DNA from: Anthonomus grandis grandis
Lineage: Eukaryota; Arthropoda; Insecta; Coleoptera; Curculionidae
Assembly (NCBI RefSeq): GCF_022605725.1
Contig: NC_065546.1
Location: 19,402,227 to 19,466,226, forward strand
Length of the DNA stretch: 64,000 nucleotides
Direction of reading: 5' to 3'
In this document: positions 46,172 through 55,194 of the stretch, in pieces
Layout: each line of letters begins with the position of its first letter
Numbering within the stretch: the first letter of the stretch is position 1
Program-made: the position numbers and the translations under genes
Notes under the pieces: model-generated
Seen by the model: the letters and a program-made list of their open reading frames with translations, nothing else
Database searches by the model: none
What the model was told of the DNA's origin: nothing

Positions 46172-46224
46172 GCAAAGTTTACTGAATAAAATACAATTTT
46201 AGTATCTTATTCAGTAAACTTTGC
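46172..46224. repeat. Hairpin with 18-bp perfect arms
   Basis: gcaaagtttactgaataa (46172-46189) pairs with 46207-46224 across a 17-base loop. Confidence 0.85.
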
Positions 46225-46889
46225 CAAAAATATAAGTAACAATCGTAGAGTATGAAAGTAGGTAATGAGTTTCCAAATTTCTCGTCAGTTGAAAACAAAA
46301 TAAAATGAATATTGTGTAAAAGTTGAAGGGGGATGATATTTCAGGGGTTTTTTTCACCCAGAAATATTTTGATAGTCTAGTCGTCCATCAAGAACATTCA
46401 GAATGTTCTCGCGTAATGCCTGGTTTAAAAATTATTTGAGAAACAGACAGTTTCGAATATTTCACCCCTCTTATTAAGGGTGTAAGACTTGAGACAAAGG
46501 TATGATTTCATAATCAATCGAAGCGTCTCTTTGCGATCTACAACTTTCCAAGGTTAAAAAATTCTTACTCGAAAAAACTGGTTTCTAATATGCGTCTCTC
46601 AATTTTACAGATTTTTTCCAAAAAAGTTATTAATTTAAAACCAATTTTTCAAAACTTCACCCCCTTTTTATACCCTCTAAATCAACTGATTTTTCTGAAC
46701 AATTTATCTCATGGAGTCAAAGTTGTAAGTGCAAAGGGGTAGCGCCAATCCGAGACCATCCCCAATCATCCTCTAAAAAAACCCCCTCGGAATTTTTGTT
46801 AGCATTTTTGGTTTTTGCACCCTCTCAACCCATACAAATTTCATCCTCTATCTAATTTTTGCATCCATTCTCATACAGCACGACTGTAC

Positions 46890-47263
46890 TATATTATGTG
46901 CCTTTTAACCAAGCGTTCTCCAACGCTTTAAACATTGGCTGTACAGCATTTCAGTGGGACGCTCTTATGGCTTTGTTGCGCAACATCTTCAGTCAGTTGT
47001 GTTGTTCGTGTAGTCTTTGATCCACACAAAAATAAACGTGCGCGCGCATCGCGAAATCAAAGTGGTTCAATAACGTATACTCAAAATGTGTGTGTGGTGC
47101 ACTAAACAGCGTAATATTTTCTATAAATCATCTCATTAGATCACAGTTCTACATGCACTTACTTCTTCGCGCTGGATTGACTGTACTTTTCAAAATAGAA
47201 ATAAAAATGTGAAGCTCTAAGTTTTGAGAAGCCATGATGAGACAAACGGTATTATTTAAAAAT
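46890..47263. other. No recognised feature
   Basis: Contains a GC-rich cgcgcgcgcatcgcga patch near 47040; no coding recognised. Confidence 0.5.
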
Positions 47264-48230
47264 CCCATGCTTTTAAACATCCTCATTCCTCAGAGCCATC
47301 GGATTGTGGAAGGATGCACAGCTTTACTGTAGCACTCTTTAAAGTGGATTTAAAAGTTATAGTAGGAGTTCTAACTACTCCATCAGAACCAGGATGAATT
47401 TCTTGGACCATACCCATGGGCCATTTTAGCGCTAGTAAGCCATCTTCTTTAATGAGAAGAATGCAGTCTCTTATTTAGTAGCGTAAGGTTTGTTTTGTTT
47501 CCACTTTGTTTTTTGTTGTAATTCGGAAATATACTTCTGTTAACAGCGTGCCCAGAATTTCTATATCATTTTTTGAAGGCGCTTGAATGTCGTGAATCTG
47601 TTTTCGGATAAGGATAAGTAGTTGTCGTCAGGAATACTGGTTATTTTTTGTCCAATGAGATAGTGCGCGGGAGTCAGATGTTGTGGATCTGAAGGATCAG
47701 ATCTAAGAGGAGAAATGGGTCTGAAATTTAAGCATGCTCCGATCTGCGAAAGTATAGATCACTACTCCTCAATACTTAAGGGAATATCACTTAGCACTCG
47801 TTTCAGATGAAACTTGGTAGATTTCATTCTAGCCTGCCAAAGATTGCCAAAATGTGGCGATATAGGAGGTATTAAATGCCATTTTATACCCCAATAAAGT
47901 GATCAGAAAATATATCTAAACATTTTTCCCTTCTTGCAAAAAATCTAGGTAGTAAAGCTAAGAACGCACTGGTAGATAAATCACTGACCAGTTCAAGCGA
48001 TGTATAGATCGGGTTGATAAACATACAAAGAGGCACACACTCACTAGTGAGCGTATTATTGACAAGAAAAGGCCCCATATAATCAACACGACATATTAAA
48101 AACGGTCTAGTTAACTTTATACGCTGGGATGGTAATTTGCTCATTAAATGACGATTAGCAGAAGCATCAAAACGAAGTCATTTTACGCATGACTGCACTA
48201 CTCTTCTGACGAAATTTCGCTATATCAAAG

Positions 48231-48655
48231 TAAAAAACTAGACTTGCTGGAGACAATGGAAATTAATAAAGCTTTTAAAAGCCCAGATCTGTCTTGTGTT
48301 AATGAAAGGTTCGAATTTGATGGCCACCTAGTTTTTAATAACCTTAAATAATTCTAGACTCTCAAATGATTGTTAGATTTTTGAAATGTATAAGGTGATT
48401 TGATTGTTTAGTTGAGTTCTTTGTACCATAGATAGTGCCACTTTATTGTAAGCTTTGTCTATTTATATGTTAGGTGTTTTGTGTATGTTATGGTAAGTTT
48501 TTGTTGAATTTTCCTTTCTTCGGGTTACATCACCTTAATTATTATAGGTCTGATGATGCTCTAGTCGAGCGAAACATGTAACCTTTTTAATTTTATTAAA
48601 TGTTTCTGTGATGCTGTAGATTTTTTGTTTTTACCTTTTATAAAATTATTTTTTT
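48231..48655 (+). mobile_element. 5'-truncated Penelope-like element 3' end
   Basis: An open frame (48232-48351) reads KLDLLETMEINKAFKSPDL, then SCVNERFEFDGHLVF and stops at 48349-48351. This resembles the C-terminal tail of GIY-YIG-bearing Penelope-like proteins. A 3' region of about 300 bp follows, containing a hammerhead ribozyme motif, as known for Penelope-like elements. It lies antisense within the BEL/Pao integrase region, consistent with a 5'-truncated insertion. Exact edges are inferred from where BEL/Pao similarity stops and restarts. It is not the same copy as the minus-strand fragment at 8.6-9.0 kb. Confidence 0.65.
48546..48584 (+). ncRNA. Candidate hammerhead ribozyme (minimal type I, Penelope-associated)
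   Basis: The core elements occur in order: ctgatga (48550-48556), stem II gctc/gagc (48558-48561 with 48567-48570, loop tagtc), gaaa (48571-48574) and a very short stem III from the palindromic acatgt, ending in ta as the cleavage dinucleotide (predicted cleavage after 48580). Stem I starts with aggt (48546-48549) pairing with acct (48581-48584) and is weakly paired beyond. One unpaired t (48557) sits between the core and stem II. Such short stem III forms are known from Penelope-like elements and are thought to work best as dimers. Activity is untested. Confidence 0.6.
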
Positions 48656-49168
48656 TCTTATGATAAATCAGAGTCTTAGTCTCCCACTTTCCCTTAATAT
48701 GTGTTGGTCATATGTGAATTGATTAAGCTTTAATAGTTTGTTTTGATCATAACGATTTATTATTCATTAAGTCTTGTTGTTCTGTTTTATACTCAACGTT
48801 TTGAACTAATTTTATAGGAGTTATTAAAGCACTATTTAACTCAAATATCCTTAAATTACCACCTTGCATTGTATTTTTTGGCATTCTAGAATTGTTAACA
48901 AAGCTAAGACAATAAAAAATAGCCCTTTGGATCAAATGTAGAAAAGAAATTCTGAGAGATAAAATTATTTTCAATAGGAGCTGCATCTGAAAAGATATAC
49001 TACAAATAATTGAACTTGGTCTCATTTTACGCAGATCTATCAAATTAACGTTACATAAAACTTTTAGCCATTCGGTTTCAAGCATTAATATTCAGTGTGG
49101 GCTTTTCCAGTCTTTTCATCACAAGTCATTACTAAGAAGATAGACTGGACCGAGGTCCCGAGAAAGTA

Positions 49169-50447
49169 CACTACCGCTCAAAAGTATTTGCCCACATAAA
49201 TGACTGTTTTAAAATTATAACAAAAAATAATAAACCCATCAGTTATTCTTATGAAACGGTTTATTTATAACAAAATGAATATAAACAATACATTTTTCAA
49301 TTAATTAAATTTTGGATTCATGTACAAGTCCGCCTCTATCCGTCCGTCCCTATCTTGTGCCACTCTTCTTGGATGATCCTTCACAAGTCTTCTTTTGATG
49401 TGGGGTATGATTTTCGCACTTGTCTATCCAGTTCATCCCACAGTAATTCGATAGATTGAGGTCCGGTAATTGTGGGGGCCATACCATAACTTTCAAGAGA
49501 TGTTGCCTTTGTAACTGACCAAAATATTGCTTGCACAATTTCGACATGTGCTTGGGGTCATTGTCATGTTGAAAGATGAAATTTTCCCCAATTATTCGAG
49601 TACCAGAAGGAAGTACATTGTCACTTAAAATTGTTTTGTAACCCTCTTTTTGAAGGATTCCCTCTATTCTAATTAGAGCGCCCACTGCAGATCATCCGAA
49701 ACAACCCCACACCATCACCAAACCACCACCGTGTTTAACTGAGGCCACCGTACAGTTCTCAGCGACCCTTTCATTGGCATAACGGAGAACAAAAACTCGC
49801 CTCTTCGTTCCAAAAACCTCGAATTTCGACTCGTCACTCCAGACAACTTTCTTCCAGTCATCAATGGTCCATTCTTTGTGTGATTGGGCCCACTCAAGTC
49901 TGTTCTTCTTATTAACATCCTTCAATAGCGGTTTTGATACAGCTAAAAGTCCTTTAAGACCAGCATTATAAATTCGCCGTTTTACTGTCGAAACACTGAC
50001 CGCTTTTTTACGCTCCTTGTTGATTTTTGCTGTGATTTCAGGGGCGGTAAGGCGTCTATTGCGTTTGCTTGTAATTATAATATTTAAATTCTCCTTTGAA
50101 CTTGTTGCCTTTAGCCTTCCCGATCGTGGTTTGTTGCTAATAGTCCCTTCTCTGGTGAATTTCCTAACATTATAATCGACAGTCCGCCTTGGAATTCCCA
50201 AATCCGTCGAAATTTGACGGTTAGTCTTTCCAGCCTTATGAAGGCATCGGAAACGAGATGTAAACAGATTAGTTTTTAAATACTCAGTGTTTTTCAACGA
50301 ACCATAGTTGATAGGTATGCTGTTTAAGCATATATGCAATTTATAAAAGAGATACAATCTAAATATAGGTATAAAGATAAGATGTTTGTATCTAATTTAA
50401 AATATTAAAAAGAATACATGGTGGGCAAATACTTTTGAGCGGTAGTG
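49169..50447 (-). mobile_element. Tc1-type transposon, complete ends
   Basis: TA duplications at 49167-49168 and 50448-50449. The 27-bp inverted repeats (49169-49195 and 50421-50447) begin cactaccgctcaaaagtatt and end at cccac. The total of 1279 bp is a usual Tc1 length. It is inserted into a BEL/Pao gene; removing it with one TA keeps that gene in frame (DL|LSRDLG). Confidence 0.93.
49345..50357 (-). pseudogene. Tc1 transposase with one stop and one frameshift
   Basis: N-terminal paired-type HTH domains: CLHKAGKTNRQISTDLGIP, then SNKPRSGRLKATS. Catalytic domain: KKVVWSDESKF with the first Asp, KHGGGLVMVWGCFG followed by an in-frame TGA near 49690, then NFIFQHDNDPKH with the second Asp, and WPPQLPDLN. 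A frameshift near 49455 moves the expected ELLWDELD block, with the catalytic Glu, into another frame. Otherwise full length, so decay is recent. The listed upstream start includes about 30 residues not typical of the family; the true start is uncertain. Confidence 0.9.
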
Positions 50448-50870
50448 TAGATCAGCTAGGTCTTCTTCCGTTTTTACATAATAATAATTTTCTATTTCTG
50501 TTAGCCCATGAATTTGCGCAATTTGACTGACAACAAAGATTTTATACAGTTGAGATTCAGACCTGATCCAAGATAATACTATGAATTGAATCACTCCAAA
50601 AGTATATTTTATCTAATGATAAATCAAATGTTTGTACTATCCTTTTTAACATTTTCGCCAGAAGAAAAGCTGCGGATAGATCAAGCCTAGAAATGGTTGT
50701 TGTTTTGAGTGGAGCCACTCGAGTTTCTTCGGTATCTTAGGAAAATACGAGCACCACATGCTCGCTCACCTGCATCAGAAAAACTCTGCAAACTAATAGA
50801 GGTTGAATTTTTTAAAGGAATTAGTCGGGAAATTCCTAAAGTATTCAAATCGACTAAAGGACGAGGCCAT

Positions 50871-51789
50871 ATATTTTTTTTAACTTTGCAAAAGTCCTTT
50901 AGTATTATTTTACTTATGAGAAGACTTCTAAGAAAATTTATTTCCAGTATGTATATTTAAAAGACATGGCCGAATGTCAAAGAAATGATTAGACCGCCAT
51001 ACAATTACTAGCTGATATATCTTTCCTATATCAGAGGTGATACTTATTCATGTTATAACCAAATAACATTAAAAGATTTTTATTTTTATGAATGTTTTTA
51101 TTTTTGAAAATTTATAGTTAATTTTATAATTTATTAATTTAAACTTTTACAATGCATGCTTCTGTCGATAGCGTCACAGAAGTGGTGACTCTGTGTGACT
51201 CTTTACACTGTTCCCAAGTCTCCCAGGGCGTCGGTGAAATGAAGGAAACAATAATAATAATAATATTTGAAATGTATATATAATATAAATATATTTTAAA
51301 TGTAACTTTATTTTCAAGCAGTATTTCAGTCTCAAACCTAACATTGCCTATTAGTCTCCATGATGTCGCCAAAATCGCATTTAAAAGAAATCGGGAAGTT
51401 TTAAAGCACCAGGTTCTTCTAAACAAGTACGAGCGAAGCTCGTGGTTGGGACCAGTAGAAAAGCTTTTGGTCAGAGGAAACTAATTAAAAAAGGAATATT
51501 TATTAAAGATTCTTTAACAGGTGCTGCCCCGGCAACGCTGTGATTTTAACGACCATTTGTTTTTACGGTTTTTGGGGTATCATGCTTCTAAGAATCATGA
51601 TGTGATAAGAGCTCCGCTCGAGCCCGTTTTCCTGCATTCTATTGAGAGCTTTGATGTTTCTTATTTTTTCTATTCAGGATATGCGTAGTGTTCCCATATA
51701 TACATTTCGAAGGCTTTAATGCATTTTTCAAGCGAAGAATTGAGAGTCAAATGCAGTCATACAGGAGGATGAAGGTTGGTGAAAAAAAT
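50871..51789. other. No recognised gene; small hairpin
   Basis: An (aat)n patch at about 51250-51275. A hairpin acgagcgaagctcgt at 51429-51443. No coding recognised. Confidence 0.5.
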
Positions 51790-52372
51790 ATTCCAAAATT
51801 TGCTAAAAATTGATAATTGTATCCTATATAAACCCCAAATACCAAATGTCAAACAAATCAGACCCATAGGAAAAGGTTTTGTTTGTCACGTGACATTAAA
51901 ACTTAATATTTCAAGAGTTTGTTAAAAATCAATAATTATTTCGTAAATAAACCCCAAATACCAAATTTCAATACAATCGGACCCGTAGGAAAAAATTTTT
52001 GATAGTCACGTGGCCTTGAAACTTAATATTTTAAAAATTTGTTAATAATCAATATTTATTTCCTTAATAAACCCTAAATACCAAATATCAATCAAATCGT
52101 ACCCATAGGAAAAAAAGTTTTGATTGTCACGTGACCTTAAGACTCAATATTTAAAAAAATTGTTAAAAATCAATAATTATTTCCTAAATAAACCCCAAAT
52201 ACCAAATTTCAATCAAATCGGACCCATAGGAAAAAATTTGGTAGTCACGTGATTCTAAAACTCAATATTTAAAAAATTTGTAAATAATTAATAGTTATAC
52301 CCTAAACCAAACCCAAATACCAAATTTCATTCAAATCGGGCAAATACCAAAAAAGTAAAAAAAAAAATTACC
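51790..52372. repeat. Five tandem ~118-120-bp repeats
   Basis: Each unit contains aataaaccccaaataccaaa, then caa-caaatcggacccatagga and a gtcacgtgacct block, then actcaatattta and ttgttaaaaatcaata. Units start near 51795, 51913, 52033, 52155 and 52272. The last lacks the gtcacgtg block and decays into A runs. No ORF. Confidence 0.88.
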
Positions 52373-52988
52373 ACATAAAATAATAATACCCATTAAATCC
52401 CGATTAGATTTTTTTTTATCATTAGGACCCACTGTGTTGTAATTTTTGTTTAGCAAAATGCCTTATATAGACACTGTGTCGCATGAATATTATAATAATA
52501 CAGGGAAAATGCTAAAACGTCAAAACTTTGCAGAATTATCACGGCTAAAAGAACCCAATTTGGTAAAAGATATGCACATATTCGGATTCTCCAGAGTCTC
52601 TTGAATAATTCCGTACTAATTTCAGGAAGTTCTGAGCTATTTTAAGCATTTTATCAATAAAATTAGGAAGCAATTCCGAGCCAATTCATCCACGTTGACG
52701 TTATGTTGTCAAAACCGCCGTAAAAGTCGGCATTAAAATCGCGCGTAGACGTCAAAATCGACCATTTTCAGACGATGATTTTGGGTATAAAAAAAGGTTT
52801 TTACCTTATGATTTGTACATGGAAAAATAGTATAAAGCCTTAGGAACAGATTAACATCAATTCTGGACCGATTCCAATCGGTTTTAGTGGTTAAATTTCG
52901 ATTATAAAAAGGGTATTTTTTCGGCGAAAATCGCCGTTTTCGTTGCCATGGAGACGCGGACATAGGTGGCTTTGAGAATTCATCAGTG
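52373..52988. other. Unassigned sequence with cgtcaaaatcg/ggcgaaaatcgcc motifs
   Basis: Unusually rich in CpG-containing words between 52700 and 52960, for example cgcgcgtagacgtc and ggcgaaaatcgccg (a short palindrome). Probably a repeat family; not identified. Confidence 0.4.
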
Positions 52989-53139
52989 TACAGGGTGATT
53001 TTTAGCGATTTTTCGTGCTTGGACTTTTTTGAAAAAAACTTTTAGGGTACTTGTAAAAATAGCGAAAAAATTAAATTTTAGTATGTTATAGTAAAATGAA
53101 CATCGCATCTGCTCGATTGGTTTTGGTTTATCTATAACT
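52989..53139. mobile_element. Partial MITE beginning tacagggtgattttta
   Basis: Only the left end is clear (52989); no matching right end before the next element starts at 53140. Confidence 0.45.
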
Positions 53140-53141
53140 TA

Positions 53142-53365
53142 CAGGGTGCTCACAATTAATTTCCAAAGTCAAAAAATGTTAAAAAATTCATAACTCAAGA
53201 ACGGTTTTACTTAGAAGTACGGTTAATATTGCAAAACATTCTTCTTGTCACACGCAACAAACAGCCCATAAGCTATTTGGCTCTAGGGGGCGCCACTAAA
53301 AAGTTATTAGGGCTGGAAAAAAAAGTGTAAAAAAGGGTATTTTTGACTGAGCACTGCTCACCCTG
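53142..53365. mobile_element. MITE with TACAGGGTG ends
   Basis: TA at 53140-53141 and 53366-53367. Starts cagggtgctcacaatt and ends gagcactgctcaccctg; inverted repeats of roughly 15-20 bp. No ORF. Confidence 0.75.
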
Positions 53366-53367
53366 TA

Positions 53368-54296
53368 TAATAATACGCCGTTTTATTTGGAAAGAATGAA
53401 GGTGTAATTAATCTTAATAAAACTTTTCTAAATTTTGCACCATAAAAATTTTATCCCGAAAAAACTAAAAAAAATCATTTTTTTCAGGTTTTTTTAATTT
53501 TTCTCCCAAAAGAAACTATTTTTTGAAAAAAATTTCTTAATAAAATTTGTAGCTCCCAATAAGGCGAACATATCTTCTGTGAGTCATTATTTCCGGAAAG
53601 ATACCGTTAAACCGTCAGAGGAGCTAGATGATCACACATGTCTAAAACTTTGCACGTTAAAAAAATACTTCCTGTATGCTGAGAATAACCAAAAACTATA
53701 CCGCACTGTCTCACGTAAACTCTAATCGATCTGTAGAGTTTCATAATATTCAAAGAACCGTTGCGATCTGTATCGAATCAAGACTGGAAAAATTGGACAA
53801 AAATTTTTTTTGACTTTAAAAGCATCCTAGTCCTAAACAAAAAAACTAATGAAAATTTGTAAATAATCATGTTGTAGCCTTATATTTCTTGATTATAAAA
53901 AGTTAAACATATTTTCTCTAACCTAAATACAACCAAAGTTATAAGCACTTTTGTCCGGCGGAACCGAATTTTGTGCGAAAACTCCCCTGCGGGAGAGCCC
54001 CTCCATTAGAGTCTCGCTCTAATAACAATATCTCAAGTGTAAGCCCTTTAGCAATGATTAGACAGGTATGATTACTACCATGAAAGGGCTACTTCTCTAA
54101 ATCTATGGTGATAAAACTTTCATAGCAGGATTCGGTGACCAAAATCAAAAGCCTTAGAGATGTCACAGAAAGCTGCCGCAGTCACGCCACTACCTATAAT
54201 TTAGTATATTTGGCAATAGTCATATAAAAAGTGGTGTATGACTAACCTAATCATTACAATATTTCCTAAAGAACTTAAATACTTTGACATAGCTAG
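53368..54296. other. No recognised gene
   Basis: Contains the inverted pair ctcccctgcgggagag near 53986-54001 and attagagtctcgctctaat at 54006-54024. Not assigned. Confidence 0.45.
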
Positions 54297-54790
54297 AAGG
54301 CTGGTCTGAAAAGTTCCGACCTTAAAGTGAAGATTATTGGTCTATTAAAGGAGAATCGGATCCAAAAAAAAAGACGAAATTTTTTCCTCTAGGAAAATGA
54401 TGGCGACTGAATTTTTTGAATAATCATTAGTTAAAACCAATTATCACACACACTTTATTAAAAAAAAGTTAACGCAAAAATTGCAGAAAAGAGCCACATT
54501 TGAAAGACGAAATTTTCGTTTATCAAAACAAATCTCACACTTCAACTATTGCTATGGCGAAAATTTGCATGATTGAAAATTTGCGGTTTGAACAGCTTGT
54601 TCTACTAACTATACTATTTCATATAGCTACCCCAAGAGACTTCTTCTTGTTCCCTAATCAAAAAATTGGCTAGAAGAGTGATATTTTCTTCAAACGAGGC
54701 CATAACAAAAATGTTTATTTTTGTTACCACACGATTTAATCAGATTATATATAATCTATCACGAGCAGAACCAAGGTTGGTATTATGTTT
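54297..54790 (+). pseudogene. mariner-family transposon remnant, internally deleted
   Basis: The left end ggctggtctgaaaagttccgacc resembles mariner terminal repeats. Coding begins almost at once with DYWSIKGESDPKKKTKF then SRKMMATEFFE. Further on, HTSTIAMAKI-like coding at about 54535-54570 marks the region after the second catalytic Asp, whose own codons are disrupted. RDFFLFPN (third Asp block) is near 54640, then ARRVIFSSNEAITKMF at 54669-54715. Frames change several times. The right end was not found. Confidence 0.8.
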
Positions 54791-54849
54791 ATTAATTAAG
54801 GAACATACAGGGCTCGTCTTGTTTACACTGATTTCGATAACCGCGTGAC

Positions 54850-55194
54850 CTGTAAGATGTCATGTGTAAATGCCGATTAATTTTGATGCTCGGCTCACCC
54901 TCCCCTTACATAATTAACTGGTACATTACGGGGGAGCACCGTGAATATCGCCCTAATGTCTATCCTTTTCTGAGAGATTCGTAAGAGGGGAGGATATCGA
55001 GAAGGTTATTTAATAATTATTGGGTATACATTAATGATCTTCTAAGTATATAAATAAATTTGAAGAAAAATAAAAACCCCATGGTTTTTGCATAGGTCAG
55101 TTTTTATCTACATAATATGATAAATAAACACCAAATTTAAACACACTTTTTAAAATCAAGATTTAAGTTAATTTTCAGATTTATCTATTTAACC
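54850..55194. other. No recognised feature
   Basis: Nothing assigned. Confidence 0.4.

Larger units (their letters stand above)
44478..46889. mobile_element. Inverted-repeat element with ~280-bp arms enclosing further inverted repeats
   Basis: The left arm starts gtacagtcgtgctgt at 44478 and the right arm ends with its reverse complement at 46889. Inward, both share atggatgcaaaaattagatag, gggttgagag-gtgc, aaaaatgctaacaaaaattcc, gattggggatggtct, cggattggcgctacccctttg (left has tggattgg) and the acaatttatct region paired with agataaattgt, fading near 44760 and 46660. No transposase is visible between them. It holds a 184-bp MITE, a 541-bp foldback and a small hairpin, so it is composite. Confidence 0.7.
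47264..50870 (-). pseudogene. BEL/Pao LTR-retrotransposon pol remnant, interrupted twice
   Basis: From right to left: RT/RNase H-type sequence (about 50870-50450) with QSFSDAGERACGARIFLR, ISRLDLSAAFLLAK and FWSDSI; the Tc1 element at 49169-50447; continuation (49166-48655) with LLSRDLGP, IFYCLSFVNNSRMPKN and ELNSALITPIK; a Penelope-like insertion (48231-48655). Integrase follows (48230-47264), with the CVK-LRFDASANRHL zinc-binding region, LPSQRIKLTRPF, VDYMGPF with the first catalytic Asp, a degraded DNGT region near 47900, and ALKWPMGMVQEIHPGSDG near 47360-47430 at the C-terminus. Numerous stops. About 45 residues are missing at the Penelope-like insertion. No LTRs were identified. Confidence 0.85.

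Noticed and set aside
50709..50960. Plus-strand 83-codon ORF as a gene
   Set aside because: The opposite strand carries BEL/Pao coding over the same bases; this frame is its shadow.
51429..51443. Hairpin acgagcgaagctcgt as a Helitron 3' end
   Set aside because: No CTRR terminus at the expected distance on either strand and no Helitron 5' TC end or helicase coding nearby.
51790..52372. CRISPR-like array
   Set aside because: The whole ~120-bp unit repeats; there are no short identical repeats separated by unique spacers, and the window is eukaryotic.
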